Numbered from the stretch's first letter, positions 26,548 through 36,251 are shown. The stretch is DNA of 64,000 bases from Bradyrhizobium sp. dw_78 (GCF_018449525.1 NZ_JAAVUS010000002.1:558001-622000), one strand, 5' to 3'. Notes: generated by a model not told the origin, from the letters alone. Numbers and translations: made by a program.

Positions 26548-28227
26548 ATGCTCGGTAATTTGCGAATTTCCTCCAAACTGATGATCATGGTTGGCTTATC
26601 GGTGCTCGGCATCGCAGCCGTTGCTATCGTCGGGCTCTCCACGCTCAGAACCAACTTGCTGGAAGATCGCAAATCCAAGCTCCACGATGTCGTTCTTCTC
26701 GCCCGGCAGGTGGTCGATCTGGATTACCAGGCCTCCAAAAAAGCCGGGCTTTCCGACACGGAGGCCTTTGAAAAGGGAAAAGCGCTTCTACGCACGCTGC
26801 GTTTCGGCAAGGACGACTATTTCTACGCTTTCAACTCGGAAGGGCTGGTGCAGTCCCACCCGAACCCGAATGTCGAGAACAAGAACCTGTATAACGTGCC
26901 CGACTCCGACGGTGTTTTGTTCACGCGGCAGCAAATCGAACTGGCCGCCAAGGGTGGCGGGTTTGTAGGATATCGCTTCACGCGCGCCGTAGGCACCGAG
27001 CCGTTGCCCAAGATATCCTATGCTACCGAGTTCAAGCCGTATGGCTGGACCATCGGCGGCGGCATCTATCTCGACGACGTCGACACGATCTTCTGGCAGC
27101 AGGTATCATGGATCGGCACCATGGTCGGCGTGGCGCTCCTGCTCGTCATCGGCATGTCGCTGGTGCTCGGACGCAGCATCGTCCGGCCCATTACCGGCAT
27201 GACGGCGGCCATGCGCAGGATTGCCGACGGCGACACCGCAACCGTGATCCCGGCACAGGAGCGCCGTGACGAAGTCGGTGCGATGGCGCAATCCGTCCAG
27301 GTGTTCAAGGACAGCATGATCGAAGCTGCGCGGCTGCGCGGCGAGCAGGACGAACTGAAGAAGAAAGCCGAAGCCGAGAGAGCCGGACTGCTCGGCAAAA
27401 TGGCCGACGACTTCGAACACAGCGTCCGCGGCTCACTCGATGCGCTCACAGGTGCTGCGGTCGAACTGCGCGGGACCTCGAACAGCATGTCTGCAACGGC
27501 CGAAGAGGCCAGCCGTCAGGCGACAACGGTCGCCGTGGTCGCCGGGCAAGCCTCCTCGAACGTACAAACCGTCGCCGCGGCGACCGAAGAGCTTTCGTCG
27601 TCGGTGTCCGAGATCGGGCGCCAGGTCGCTCAATCGACCCGGATTGCCGGACAAGCCGTCGCAGAGGCGACCCGCACCAATGTCACCGTGCAGGGCCTGT
27701 CGGCCGCGGCGCAAAAGATCGGCGATGTCATCAAGCTGATCAGCGACATCGCCAGCCAGACCAACCTTCTGGCTTTGAACGCGACGATCGAAGCCGCGCG
27801 CGCCGGTGAATCCGGCAGGGGATTTGCGGTGGTCGCGAGCGAGGTCAAGACGCTTGCCAGCCAGACGGCGAAAGCGACGGAAGAGATTTCGGCTCAGGTC
27901 GCCGCCATGCAAGGCGCAACCACGGAAGCGGTACAGGCGATCGAAAGCATCGGTGGAACGATCGGCACGATCAACGAAATCACGACCGCGATCGCCGCCG
28001 CCGTCGAGCAACAGGGCACCGCCACCAAGGAAATCGCCCGCAACGTGCAGGAAGCCGCGCAGGGCACCGGCATGGTGACGGATAATATCAACGGCGTGAC
28101 AGATGCTGCCGGCGAAACCGGCGCCGCGGCCGGCCGGGTGCAGATCTCGGCCGAGGAGCTCAACCGGCAAGCGGCCGTGCTGAGAACCAAGGTCGATGGC
28201 TTCCTGGTGAATATCCGCGCGGCGTAA
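26548..28227 (+). CDS. Methyl-accepting chemotaxis protein with Cache-type sensor
   Basis: 559 residues. Transmembrane segment 1 is at about 10-32, the periplasmic single-Cache-type sensor spans about 40-185 ([32 protein letters not shown]), transmembrane segment 2 is at about 190-212, then HAMP ([17 protein letters not shown]), a coiled linker, and the signalling domain with the conserved tip region ([19 protein letters not shown]). It would steer flagellar motility through CheA/CheW encoded elsewhere. No CheR-binding pentapeptide is seen at the C-terminus. Cache sensors of this kind often bind small carboxylic acids, but the ligand is unknown. The adjoining catabolic region makes one of its substrates a candidate attractant. 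Confidence 0.9.
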   Translation: MLGNLRISSKLMIMVGLSVLGIAAVAIVGLSTLRTNLLEDRKSKLHDVVLLARQVVDLDYQASKKAGLSDTEAFEKGKALLRTLRFGKDDYFYAFNSEGLVQSHPNPNVENKNLYNVPDSDGVLFTRQQIELAAKGGGFVGYRFTRAVGTEPLPKISYATEFKPYGWTIGGGIYLDDVDTIFWQQVSWIGTMVGVALLLVIGMSLVLGRSIVRPITGMTAAMRRIADGDTATVIPAQERRDEVGAMAQSVQVFKDSMIEAARLRGEQDELKKKAEAERAGLLGKMADDFEHSVRGSLDALTGAAVELRGTSNSMSATAEEASRQATTVAVVAGQASSNVQTVAAATEELSSSVSEIGRQVAQSTRIAGQAVAEATRTNVTVQGLSAAAQKIGDVIKLISDIASQTNLLALNATIEAARAGESGRGFAVVASEVKTLASQTAKATEEISAQVAAMQGATTEAVQAIESIGGTIGTINEITTAIAAAVEQQGTATKEIARNVQEAAQGTGMVTDNINGVTDAAGETGAAAGRVQISAEELNRQAAVLRTKVDGFLVNIRAA

Positions 28228-28248
28228 TATCTCCGCGCGGCATCGATA

Positions 28249-28300
28249 GCGGTTCCGATTGAATCAGAATCGGGACTCTATTGTTTTGGCGCGTTTTGCA
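28249..28300. repeat. Dispersed REP-like repeat
   Basis: Shorter copy of the element at 1391-1493. Stem ccgatt (28255-28260) and aatcgg (28268-28273) around gaatcag, followed by ggactcta, ttgttttgg and cgcgttttgc. It lies directly after the chemoreceptor gene. Confidence 0.6.
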
Positions 28301-28320
28301 GCGAGGAATAGCTCTGCAAT

Positions 28321-28506
28321 TTATTCCTTGACGTCACTGCGATTGCAGGAAGTTGCGGCACGGCGCGCCCGCATGTTCCATCCCGCGCTCAATGCACGAG
28401 ACGAAGATAAAGTGTCCGCCAAGGCTTTCAGCCGCCGGCGCCATGTTGCATCGTCCAATTTCTTCATCGCAAAGAACAGCCCGGGCGGCAGATGCAATTC
28501 GTCCAT
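28321..28506 (-). CDS. Possible small basic protein, unknown
   Basis: 61 residues (begins MDELHLPPGLFFAMKKLDDA). Ggag lies nine bases before the ATG. Composition is soluble and basic, with no known motif. It sits alone in the 506-base spacer between the chemoreceptor and ferredoxin genes. It may be a chance frame; comparison with relatives would decide. Confidence 0.35.
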   Translation of the reverse strand: MDELHLPPGLFFAMKKLDDATWRRRLKALADTLSSSRALSAGWNMRARRAATSCNRSDVKE

Positions 28507-28733
28507 GTCTTTGATCTCCGTTCTACCCGTCTTTCCATCAGCCTAGATTCGATAAAAGGATCATGGCCAGGTCGCATGCTCGATCGGCCCGATCGCATTG
28601 AAATTTATCCGGGAATCAAGAATCAGACAGCTGTTGCCGAGAGCCTGATACCTGAACAACGTGATGTCCGAAGACCGCCGCGACAGACCTGCCGCAGACA
28701 ACGTCATGACGTCGAGCTGCGGGAAGAGGTGCA

Positions 28734-29015
28734 TTACGCCCTTGCTTTCAAGGGAGTCTGCCTGTCCTCGACGACGGGCAGCTCAGCAGCTCGCTCCGCG
28801 TTGAGCGCAACCGAATGCGACCACTGGGGAGGCAGGTCCACTTCATCATAGATCGCCTGTTCCGGACAGACCGGCACACAGGCCTGGCACAGGATGCACG
28901 CGGCCGGATCGATATAGACCATTCGATCGTCGCCGTGAAAGCATGAGACCGGACAGACCGTCACGCATTCGGTATAGCGGCAATCCCTGCATTTTTCGGT
29001 GACGACAATAGCCAT
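28734..29015 (-). CDS. Seven-iron ferredoxin (FdI/FdxA type)
   Basis: 93 residues with nine Cys placed exactly as in Azotobacter ferredoxin I shifted by one: Cys9, 17 and 50 for the [3Fe-4S] cluster, Cys21, 40, 43 and 46 for the [4Fe-4S] cluster, with Cys12 and Cys25 extra. The sequence after the clusters (AIYDEVDLPPQW) also matches this type. It starts 12 bases after the Rieske oxygenase gene and is co-transcribed with it, so it most likely feeds electrons to that oxygenase. The FprA-type reductase at 39859-41244 is the obvious electron source. The last 25 residues are a divergent tail. Confidence 0.88.
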   Translation of the reverse strand: MAIVVTEKCRDCRYTECVTVCPVSCFHGDDRMVYIDPAACILCQACVPVCPEQAIYDEVDLPPQWSHSVALNAERAAELPVVEDRQTPLKARA

Positions 29016-29027
29016 CGCGGCGACCGG

Positions 29028-30071
29028 CTAGGCTGTGCCGTAAGTGAGGCCGAACGCACCGAGCCAGCGGCGATAGGTCAATCCGAATTTGTCCGTGCGA
29101 TGGTGGATTTCGGCGCGCAGATCGACCGGAATACGTTCGGGCCGCTGCGTCTCCACGATGTCCTTGTCCTGCGCAAAGACCTTGTCCTGCCGGCGCAGGA
29201 TATCTGCTTCGGTGAGATCCGCGCCGAAGTTGATGGCGACACACAGCCGGATGACGCAGTTCACCTCGTCGATGGGCTGCGCGGTCAGGAAGGTGCAGAA
29301 GCGATCGTCCGGGCTTCCGAGATGACGCTTCTCGGGATCGGCGATTTCCACCGCCTTGGAGAAGTAGGCAACCAGCGGACGAAAGACCCGGTAAGTATAA
29401 GTCGCGTACACCGGAACCTGGCGATGATCGCCGTAAGGCTGGAACACGCGGATCCCGCTGGTGCTGATGCCGCTTGCGTCCTCAAAAACCTTGTAATCCT
29501 CCACCTTGTCCGGCGCCTCCTCAAGGCCGTTCAGGCCGCCATGAACGAACGGAAAATGCGTCGCGTCGATGAAGTTCTCGACCGAACGGAAGCCGTTCGC
29601 CTTGAAGAAATAGGGCCCGGTATTGAACTTGCGGAAGCTCGAATCCGTCCACTCCGGAAAAACCGGAACAGGGTGCTTCGGCTCGCCGAGCGATGCCCAT
29701 ACCATCCCATAACGCTCCTCGGCGCGATGAGGAAATGCGCGTGCTTTCAGCGGGGGCGGCTGATCGGGCGCGGCGGGAACCAGAACGCATTTGGCCGAGC
29801 CATCGTAACGCCAGCCGTGATAGGGGCACACGACCGTATCGTTGGCGATCCAGCCCTTGGACAACCGCGCACCACGGTGAATGCACAAATCCTTCCAGAC
29901 ATGGATTTGTCCTGCGGCGTCACGCCACAGGATCAGATCTTCCCCCAGCAACGTCGCCGGTACCACCTTGCCGACCGGGACATCCTTGCTGAAAGCGATG
30001 ACGTGCCAGTCGTCGACTAAAGCCGCATCTGGGTTGACGGGTTCCGAGACCATCCGCACTGGAGCATTCAT
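29028..30071 (-). CDS. Rieske non-haem iron oxygenase, catalytic subunit (VanA/phenoxybenzoate type)
   Basis: 347 residues, one polypeptide with two domains. The Rieske cluster uses Cys63, His65, Cys82 and His85 (DLCIHRGA, VCPYHGW). The catalytic iron site is ENFIDATHFPFVH with His172 and His177. This layout is that of single-subunit demethylases and mono-oxygenases such as vanillate O-demethylase and phenoxybenzoate dioxygenase. It would hydroxylate or demethylate an aromatic or similar substrate in the cytoplasm. No VanB-type reductase is adjacent; instead a 7Fe ferredoxin follows. It is last but one in the leftward gene string from 34254, but separated from the gamma-glutamyltransferase gene by a 260-base spacer with a REP element, so it may have its own promoter. 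Confidence 0.86.
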   Translation of the reverse strand: MNAPVRMVSEPVNPDAALVDDWHVIAFSKDVPVGKVVPATLLGEDLILWRDAAGQIHVWKDLCIHRGARLSKGWIANDTVVCPYHGWRYDGSAKCVLVPAAPDQPPPLKARAFPHRAEERYGMVWASLGEPKHPVPVFPEWTDSSFRKFNTGPYFFKANGFRSVENFIDATHFPFVHGGLNGLEEAPDKVEDYKVFEDASGISTSGIRVFQPYGDHRQVPVYATYTYRVFRPLVAYFSKAVEIADPEKRHLGSPDDRFCTFLTAQPIDEVNCVIRLCVAINFGADLTEADILRRQDKVFAQDKDIVETQRPERIPVDLRAEIHHRTDKFGLTYRRWLGAFGLTYGTA

Positions 30072-30143
30072 GTGGTCGTCCCTTCGTGCTTTTCACCACC
30101 CTGATCGCGTCCCCCCTCGGAACGCGACCTCATCCCTTTGTTC

Positions 30144-30240
30144 GAGCATGACCTCCGCACAAACGCCTTCCGCGGTTATCGCGAGGGAAAGCCGGTTTCG
30201 ACTTTGCGCCAACGCGGCCCTCCGGGGCCGGATCATGCTC
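30144..30240. repeat. REP element upstream of the Rieske oxygenase gene
   Basis: Begins gagcatgac and ends ggatcatgctc, with an imperfect long inner fold (accgcggttatcgcg region and cggccctccggggccg). It shares its ends with the REP at 8501-8548. A 15-base palindrome, caagcaa-t-ttgcttg, follows at 30251-30265. Both lie between the gamma-glutamyltransferase and oxygenase genes. Confidence 0.7.
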
Positions 30241-30331
30241 CAGCATTGCTCAAGCAATTTGCTTGCCATCGGTGCTAGACCCTTGCGGCCGGACAGGACA
30301 TATCTGCCCTGACCGCGCCGCTGGTCCCGCA

Positions 30332-31972
30332 TCAAAATCCCACCGCAGCTCCATCGCCCCTCGGATCCGCACCGCCCTTCATCACGCCGGTCGTCCGATC
30401 GATCAGGATCGCACCGGCATGGCCCATGATGTCGGAATAGTCCGGCGTCAGATTGATGCGATGGCCAAGCCGCATCAATTCCAACACCACATCGTCGCGC
30501 ACGCGGCCCTCAAGGTTGAGCATCGTTCCCGGCTGCGACAGATCGAGCATGCGGCCCTGAAGCCAGCGCGGCGCTTCGATCGCCTGCTGCGGCGACATCT
30601 TGTAGTCGATGATCCGCGCCACGACCGCGGCCTGGGTCTGCGGCTGCCCCTCGCCGCCCATGGTGCCATAGACAAGCTCGGGAGCACCGTCCTTGAACAG
30701 CATTCCGGCGATCAGGGTATGGAAGCATCGCTTGCGCGGCTGAAGCCGGTTGGCCGAAGTTTCGTCGAGCACAAAATATTTGCCGCGATTTTGTAGATGC
30801 ACGCCGGTTCCGGCCGGCATGATACCCGAACCAAAGCCGTCGCAGACGCTTTGAATCAGCGATACCGAATTGCCTTGTTGATCCACGACGCCGATCCAGA
30901 CGGTGTCGCCGCCCTTGATCACGGACGCACTCGAAGCGGCCGAGGTCGATTGCTTGATCGCGTCGGCCTGCGCCTTGCCGTGCGCTCTCGACAGCAGCCG
31001 TTCGATCGGGATATCGACAAATGCCGGATCGGTCAGCCACTCGTCGCGGTCGGCGAATGCGGCTTTCACCGCCTCGGCCATCAGATGATAGAAGCCGGCC
31101 GAACCGTCCTCGATCCGCGACAGATCGAAATGGTTGAGGATGTTCAGGATGCCGAGCGCCGCCATGCCCTGCGTGTTCGGCGGCAGGTTGAAGGCCGTAT
31201 AGCCGCGATAGGGTACAGAAATCGGGTCGACCCAATCCGCGGTGTGCGCGGCGAAATCCTCCCGCGTCAGCACGCCGCCATTGTCCAAAAGCTCCGCCGC
31301 GATCATCCGGGCGATGTCGCCCTTGTAAAATGCCTTGGCGCCTTCCTTGCTGATCGCTTCGAGCGTTGCCGCAAGATCGGATTGACGCATGACGTCGCCT
31401 GCCCGCAGCGGGCTTCCATCCGGCTTGCAGAAATGCTTTTTCATTTCCGGAAAGCGCTGCAGGTTTCCAAAACCCTTGTCAGCGGCGTTGAAATCCACCA
31501 GCCCGCGCAGATCCTGATGCGACGAAACCGGAACGCCGGATCGCGCATACCCGATCGCGTCCTCGAGAAGCTCGCTCCAGGCCATCTTGCCGCCAAGCTT
31601 GCCGACACTGTGCTGATAGGCAGCCTCCCATCCCGACACCACGCCCGGCACGGTATTGGCGGCCAGATATCCCCTGGCCGGAATCGCCGAGACTCCCTGC
31701 TCGCGATAATGGGCCAACGTAGCCTTGCTGCCCGAGCGCCCGGAGGCATTCAGCGCCAGCGGCGCGGATTGGCCATCCCGCGCGATCAGCCAGAAATTGT
31801 CACCGCCGATGCTGTTGGCCTGCGGATACACGACCGCGACCGTCGCGGCTGTGGCGATCGCCGCTTCGATGGCGTTGCCGCCCTGCCGAAGGATGCGCAA
31901 TCCGGATTGAGAGGCCAGATAGTGCGGCGACGTCACCATCCCGTTCATCGCCAAGGTCGTTGGTCGTGTCAT
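30332..31972 (-). CDS. Gamma-glutamyltransferase family protein, cytoplasmic
   Basis: 546 residues, of the Ntn-hydrolase family that is made as one chain and cuts itself before a catalytic Thr. Thr357 in GGDTVWIGVVDQQGN is the expected nucleophile and new N-terminus. GSGIMPAGTG and YGTMGGEGQPQTQ match family signatures. No signal peptide is present, unlike classical periplasmic Ggt, so it should act inside the cell. Members may hydrolyse or transfer gamma-glutamyl groups, or act on other amides. The gene is 18 bases downstream of the aldolase gene. In this setting it may process a gamma-glutamylated pathway intermediate; see also the glutamine amidotransferase at 41309. The substrate is unknown. 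Confidence 0.88.
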   Translation of the reverse strand: MTRPTTLAMNGMVTSPHYLASQSGLRILRQGGNAIEAAIATAATVAVVYPQANSIGGDNFWLIARDGQSAPLALNASGRSGSKATLAHYREQGVSAIPARGYLAANTVPGVVSGWEAAYQHSVGKLGGKMAWSELLEDAIGYARSGVPVSSHQDLRGLVDFNAADKGFGNLQRFPEMKKHFCKPDGSPLRAGDVMRQSDLAATLEAISKEGAKAFYKGDIARMIAAELLDNGGVLTREDFAAHTADWVDPISVPYRGYTAFNLPPNTQGMAALGILNILNHFDLSRIEDGSAGFYHLMAEAVKAAFADRDEWLTDPAFVDIPIERLLSRAHGKAQADAIKQSTSAASSASVIKGGDTVWIGVVDQQGNSVSLIQSVCDGFGSGIMPAGTGVHLQNRGKYFVLDETSANRLQPRKRCFHTLIAGMLFKDGAPELVYGTMGGEGQPQTQAAVVARIIDYKMSPQQAIEAPRWLQGRMLDLSQPGTMLNLEGRVRDDVVLELMRLGHRINLTPDYSDIMGHAGAILIDRTTGVMKGGADPRGDGAAVGF

Positions 31973-31990
31973 CTCAGGGAACTTTCACAG

Positions 31991-32767
31991 TCAATTGCGG
32001 TAGGATGGATCTTCGCTGTCGAGCTTGCGGATCAGCGCTTGCCATTCCAAAGCGCCCGGATTCGCGGTCAATTGCTCCTCCGAATAACGCAGACGCGCCG
32101 AATATTCCGAGACTTCTTCGGACGGCATGATCAGCTTCTGGCCCGACGACTGGGCCTTGAGCTGCACCTCGCAGGACTTTTCGAGGTAGTACATCAGGAT
32201 AAAGGTCTCGGCGACGGTGCGGCCCGTTACGAACACACCGTGATTCTCCATCAACATCACCTGCGTATCGCCCAGATTGGCAAGTAGTCGGTCCCGCTCA
32301 TCGAGACGCACCGGCGGCCCTTCATACGGATGATAGGAGACGCGCTTGTAGAATTGCTGCGCCCACACGGTGAGCGGCAACAGGCCGCCTTCAAGGCACG
32401 ACACCGCCATGGCGTGGATCGGATGCGCGTGGAAGACGCAGACCCTGTCGTCACCCGAACGATGGACCGCGCTGTGCAGCACAAAGCCGGTGGGGTTATG
32501 CACCCAGCGATCGTCCGGTTCGACCATCTCGCCGTTCTGATCGACCTTGATCAGTGACGAGGCGGTGATTTCGCTGAACAGCATACCGTACGGATTGAGC
32601 AGGAAATGCAATTCCGGTCCCGGCACGCGCGCTGAGAGGTGGGTATAAATCAGATCGTCCATGCCGAGTTTTGCGGTCAGCCGGTAGGCTGCGGCGAGTT
32701 CGACTCTCAGCTTCGCTTCTTCGGCGCTCCATTTCGCCTTCTTTGCGATCGGCGTAGCTACGTTCAT
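31991..32767 (-). CDS. Class II aldolase/adducin family protein
   Basis: 258 residues of the zinc-dependent class II aldolase fold (fuculose-phosphate aldolase/RhaD relatives). Metal ligands are visible in FHAHPIH and ENHGVF, with the N-terminal helix motif DDLIYTHLSARV. Several members of this family in catabolic clusters are decarboxylases or lyases rather than sugar aldolases. I chose the ATG at 32767 (aaggga before it); an ATG at 32797 overlaps the stop of the monooxygenase gene (ATGA) and would add ten residues. It lies between the flavin monooxygenase and gamma-glutamyltransferase genes in the same operon. Confidence 0.87.
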   Translation of the reverse strand: MNVATPIAKKAKWSAEEAKLRVELAAAYRLTAKLGMDDLIYTHLSARVPGPELHFLLNPYGMLFSEITASSLIKVDQNGEMVEPDDRWVHNPTGFVLHSAVHRSGDDRVCVFHAHPIHAMAVSCLEGGLLPLTVWAQQFYKRVSYHPYEGPPVRLDERDRLLANLGDTQVMLMENHGVFVTGRTVAETFILMYYLEKSCEVQLKAQSSGQKLIMPSEEVSEYSARLRYSEEQLTANPGALEWQALIRKLDSEDPSYRN

Positions 32768-32793
32768 GCTTTTTCCCTTCTGTTTGGTCGAAC

Positions 32794-34254
32794 TCATTCC
32801 CAGCCGGCATGCCGATCGAACGCAGATTTGATCTGCTGCTCGTTTTCGATGAACAATGTCCGGGAGATATCGTGACAGACGCGCTCGGCCGCGTATTGAA
32901 GCCCGGATAGGTTGCAGCGGAAGCCGCTCAAATGCGCGACGCCCGAGCAGAGATAGTAGATGCGCTTCACGAAATGGTCGCGGTCGTGCAGCGGCGTGAA
33001 CTGCAATGCAGGACCAAGGTAAGGGCTGTTTTCGAGCTCTGGATGCGTGGCAAGGCCGTTGGGGATATAGCCATCCTTCCACAGCCGGATGAACGGCAAT
33101 ATCGAGTGCAGTTCGCTCTGATCGGCCAGCGAGTTGCGGCTGCCGGTGCCGCAGATCATGTAATCGTGCCGCATATCCGCGCCGCCATAGCGGCCGACGA
33201 TTTTGCCGTTTTCATAGCGAACCGACTCGATGCCTGCGCTGCAATAGATATTGAAGCGATCATCGCGAACGGCTTCGTAATAGGTGTCACGGGGCGGCGG
33301 CACGCCGAGATCGAGATCGGCCAGCGAATACGCCCACTTCATCTCGTCGGAGAGCTCGATATAATGACGATGATATCCGTGCCACCGGCTCGCAAGACAG
33401 ACGCGATGGACCGGTGGAAGATTTTCCCGGCGCACCAAAAGATCGACGGAACGCGCTCCGGCATCCAGTGCGGCATTGGCGGTGTCGAATGCACTCGCGC
33501 CGCCGCCGATGACGACGACGTCGCGATCGGCCAGCCGATCTGCGGGAAGATCTCCCATCGTGTGCGAGTACACGTGCGGCGGCAGGTTTTCCTGGACGAG
33601 TTGCGGAAAGCGTTGCAGGCCCGCGCTCTCGATCCCGGTGCATAGCACGATAAACTGCGCACGCGCCACGCCTTGCGAGGTTTCCAGTTCGAAGCACTCA
33701 AGGCCGGGATTCCAGACGATGTCGGAAACATTGACGTTGTATTCGATCGGGAGCTTCACCGCCTCTCCGAACCAGTCGAGATAATCCGCCCATACCAGCC
33801 GCGGAATTTTCTTGATGCTACGGAAATAATCCTCGCCGAATTTCGAGTCGCACCAGCGCTGGAAATGCAGATTGGGAAAACCCCAATGCAATCCTCCGGT
33901 CTCGCTTTTGCGAGTCCGCAGCAGGTGGTTGCGCGCGTAATTCCGCCAGGGCCCCTGCAATCCCGGCGGATTGCGATCGAACAGCTTGACGCTGCGCATG
34001 CCGAACCGGTCGAGACCGAACGCGACCGCTTTTCCGGTCTGTCCGGCCCCGATCACCGCCACCTCAAGCATGCCCTCGCGCGGCGTGTACGGAAGTGGAT
34101 CGACCGGATAGCGCAGCATCTCGACGTCGACACGGATTTGCGCCTCGAGGTCGCGAAGACGCCCCTCCCATCCCAGACGCGGAGACGGCCGATAGAGCCG
34201 CTCCGTCATCGAGAAATCGTCTGGAATATCGAGCTTTTGCGCTAATGTTGCCAT
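32794..34254 (-). CDS. Flavin-dependent NAD(P)-binding monooxygenase family protein
   Basis: 486 residues. An N-terminal extension of about 65 residues precedes the FAD fold (VAVIGAGQTGKAVAFGL), and a second nucleotide fold (VVVIGGGASAFDTANAAL) binds NAD(P)H. This is the two-dinucleotide arrangement of class B flavin monooxygenases. It could hydroxylate a ring or a nitrogen. It is the first gene of the operon running to 30332. A predicted operator lies only 9-28 bases upstream of the ATG, and no ribosome site is visible, so the transcript may be leaderless or nearly so. Met16 (34209) is a later possible start, also without a ribosome site. Confidence 0.84.
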   Translation of the reverse strand: MATLAQKLDIPDDFSMTERLYRPSPRLGWEGRLRDLEAQIRVDVEMLRYPVDPLPYTPREGMLEVAVIGAGQTGKAVAFGLDRFGMRSVKLFDRNPPGLQGPWRNYARNHLLRTRKSETGGLHWGFPNLHFQRWCDSKFGEDYFRSIKKIPRLVWADYLDWFGEAVKLPIEYNVNVSDIVWNPGLECFELETSQGVARAQFIVLCTGIESAGLQRFPQLVQENLPPHVYSHTMGDLPADRLADRDVVVIGGGASAFDTANAALDAGARSVDLLVRRENLPPVHRVCLASRWHGYHRHYIELSDEMKWAYSLADLDLGVPPPRDTYYEAVRDDRFNIYCSAGIESVRYENGKIVGRYGGADMRHDYMICGTGSRNSLADQSELHSILPFIRLWKDGYIPNGLATHPELENSPYLGPALQFTPLHDRDHFVKRIYYLCSGVAHLSGFRCNLSGLQYAAERVCHDISRTLFIENEQQIKSAFDRHAGWE

Positions 34255-34262
34255 ATGAATAT

Positions 34263-34282
34263 TTCGTGTTTCATTTCAGAAT
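34263..34282. promoter_or_regulatory. Predicted GntR-type operator, monooxygenase promoter
   Basis: ttcgtgtttcatttcagaat. On the minus strand it contains the core TGAAATGAAACA shared exactly with sites at 38790, 44208 and 44329. It lies 9 bases before the monooxygenase start codon, so binding there should block expression directly. Confidence 0.65.
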
Positions 34283-34335
34283 AGGGAGCAATAGCCGGAT
34301 GTCAAGCGCGATCGATTGAGGGTCAGAGGATTCGG

Positions 34336-35499
34336 CTAGTCGAGATGCTTGTCGACCAGCACCCACTTTCCGCCCTTGGCCTCGAGCACGTAGATCACCT
34401 TGATGGCATCGCCATCGGCATTGATCGAAAGCGGACCGACCAGCGCGGGGAATTTGTTGAGCTTGCGAAGCTGATCGCGGATCGCGGTCCGTTCGACGGC
34501 GCGCTTGTCCTTGTCTCCGGTCGCGCCGGCCTGCTGCATCGCATAGGCGTACATCGACACGATATCGTAACTTGCGGCGTCGAACTGGTTGGGCTCCACG
34601 ACCGGCTCGCCTTTTTCCTTGAGCTTGGCCTGGAATTTCATGACGAAATCCCGCGTTCGCTCGTCGTCCAGTCCGCTGAAGAAGGTCGCGGTGATCAGCG
34701 TCCCCTCGCCGTTCGGTCCCATGCGCGCCGGCAATTCCGCATCCGCCACCGTTGAGCCGCCCAGCATCCTTCCCTTGTGGCCCTGGCGGCGCAGTTCGGC
34801 CGCGAGCTTCAGCATCGGCTCGGGCGGCGTCCCGACGGCGATGAGATCGGTCGGCTTCTGCATCAATTGCGAAACCTGCGGCGCCAGATCGAACGCCGCG
34901 ACGCGAAGCGACACGCTCTGCTCCAGCGGAAGCCCGGCCTTCTTGATCGCGTCCGGCAGTACCTTGGTTCCCAGCGATTCCGAAACAGCGTCGTCGGTCG
35001 CATAGGCAATCGAGACCGAATTCGCCGCATAGCCCTTGGCCTTGATCGTCTTGAACAGGCGCTCATAGGTATAGGCTTCATCGGTGGTATTGCGGAATGC
35101 ATAGGTGAATGGCGCCGCGACCTTCGGCGCCGAAGACGCCATCGACATCTGGGGAATGCCGAGGCGTTCGCCCGTGGGGAACGAAACGCGGCATTCGCTG
35201 GTGCTGAACGGGCCGACGATGGCGAGAGTCGGCGTGTCTTCGGCGAAGTGCGTGACGCCTGCGGTCGCCTGATCCGGCTTGCCTCCGGTATCGAACGACT
35301 CGAGCACGAGCTTCTTGCCGTTTACCCCGCCTTTCGCGTTGATGTCGTCGATCGCGATTTCGACCGCTATCGCATTGCGCTTGGCCAGGGCAGAGAACGG
35401 CCCGGTATTGGCCGCCAGATAACCGATGGTCAGGTCATCCGCCTGCGCGGCACCGCCCCCGAGCGCAAGAAGAACTGCAACAAGACTGACACGTTTCAT
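34336..35499 (-). CDS. ABC transporter substrate-binding protein, branched-chain amino acid type
   Basis: 387 residues: signal peptide (SLVAVLLALGGGAAQA), then the LivK-type two-lobed fold (LTIGYLAANTGPFSALAKRN; GPFSTSECRVSFPTGERLG; GTPPEPMLKLAAELRRQG). This binding protein class also captures aromatic acids and amides, which fits the catabolic context better than amino acids. The ATG has aaagga upstream. It is the last gene of livH-livM-livG-livF-binding protein on the minus strand, 81 bases before the monooxygenase gene. Confidence 0.88.
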   Translation of the reverse strand: MKRVSLVAVLLALGGGAAQADDLTIGYLAANTGPFSALAKRNAIAVEIAIDDINAKGGVNGKKLVLESFDTGGKPDQATAGVTHFAEDTPTLAIVGPFSTSECRVSFPTGERLGIPQMSMASSAPKVAAPFTYAFRNTTDEAYTYERLFKTIKAKGYAANSVSIAYATDDAVSESLGTKVLPDAIKKAGLPLEQSVSLRVAAFDLAPQVSQLMQKPTDLIAVGTPPEPMLKLAAELRRQGHKGRMLGGSTVADAELPARMGPNGEGTLITATFFSGLDDERTRDFVMKFQAKLKEKGEPVVEPNQFDAASYDIVSMYAYAMQQAGATGDKDKRAVERTAIRDQLRKLNKFPALVGPLSINADGDAIKVIYVLEAKGGKWVLVDKHLD

Positions 35500-35519
35500 C
35501 TTCTTTCCTTTCCCAACCG

Positions 35520-36251
35520 TTAGGCGTGCAGGCGATGCTTCGCCGTCGTGTTATCGCCGAGATAGGCTCTGGCGAGATCGTCGGATTTCATGAGCTCTTC
35601 GGTATCCGCCTCGAGCGCGAGACGGCCGAGCTTCAAGACGTATCCCCACTGCGCCGCCTGAAGCGCCATCCGGGTGTTCTGTTCGACCAGCAGGATCGCG
35701 AGGCCCGAGCTGTTCAGGCTGTGGATCAAGTTGAAGACCTCCCGGACGAAGAGAGGACTGAGCCCAAGCGACGGCTCGTCCATCAACAGAAGCCGCGGCC
35801 GCGCCATCAGCGCCCGTCCGATCGCAAGCATCTGTTGCTCGCCGCCGGACAATACCGAGCCGGGATCGTTCCTCCGCCGCGCAAGATTTGGAAACAGCTC
35901 GTACATCCGGCCCAGATCGCTCGCGATCTCGCGATCCCGCCGCTGATAGGCCCCCATCAGGAGATTTTCCTCGATGGTCAGCGACAACAATATCCGGCGC
36001 CCTTCGGGGACCAGCGCCATTCCCGCCGACACGCGGCGGGCCGACGACCAGCCGGATATCGTCTGCCCCGCGAAACGAAGCGTGCCTTGCGCGCGCGTCA
36101 CGCCCATGATCGCATTGAGGAGCGAAGTCTTTCCGGCCCCATTGGCGCCCAGCACGGTGGCGACGCTACCCTCCTCGACATGAAGGCTGACGTCATTGAC
36201 CGCCGCCACCTTGCCATACGAAACGCTGAGATTGCGAACCTCAAGCAGCAT
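35520..36251 (-). CDS. livF: Branched-chain-type ABC transporter ATP-binding protein (LivF-like)
   Basis: 243 residues. Walker A is GANGAGKTS, the signature is LSGGEQQMLAIGRAL, Walker B is RLLLMDEPS and the H-loop region is LLVEQNTRMAL. It pairs with LivG to power the transporter. I chose the ATG at 36251, which overlaps the end of livG by 11 bases, matching the family start (MLLEVRNLSV); the open frame to 36449 is not used. Cargo is set by the binding protein and is likely a pathway substrate. Confidence 0.9.
   Translation of the reverse strand: MLLEVRNLSVSYGKVAAVNDVSLHVEEGSVATVLGANGAGKTSLLNAIMGVTRAQGTLRFAGQTISGWSSARRVSAGMALVPEGRRILLSLTIEENLLMGAYQRRDREIASDLGRMYELFPNLARRRNDPGSVLSGGEQQMLAIGRALMARPRLLLMDEPSLGLSPLFVREVFNLIHSLNSSGLAILLVEQNTRMALQAAQWGYVLKLGRLALEADTEELMKSDDLARAYLGDNTTAKHRLHA

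Noticed and set aside
30085..30110. Operator-like ttcgtgcttttcac before the Rieske oxygenase gene
   Set aside because: It shares one arm only and lacks the TGAAATGAAACA core.
30797..32287. Long plus-strand open frame opposite gamma-glutamyltransferase and aldolase genes
   Set aside because: No recognisable domain, no ribosome site, and both minus-strand genes are solid.
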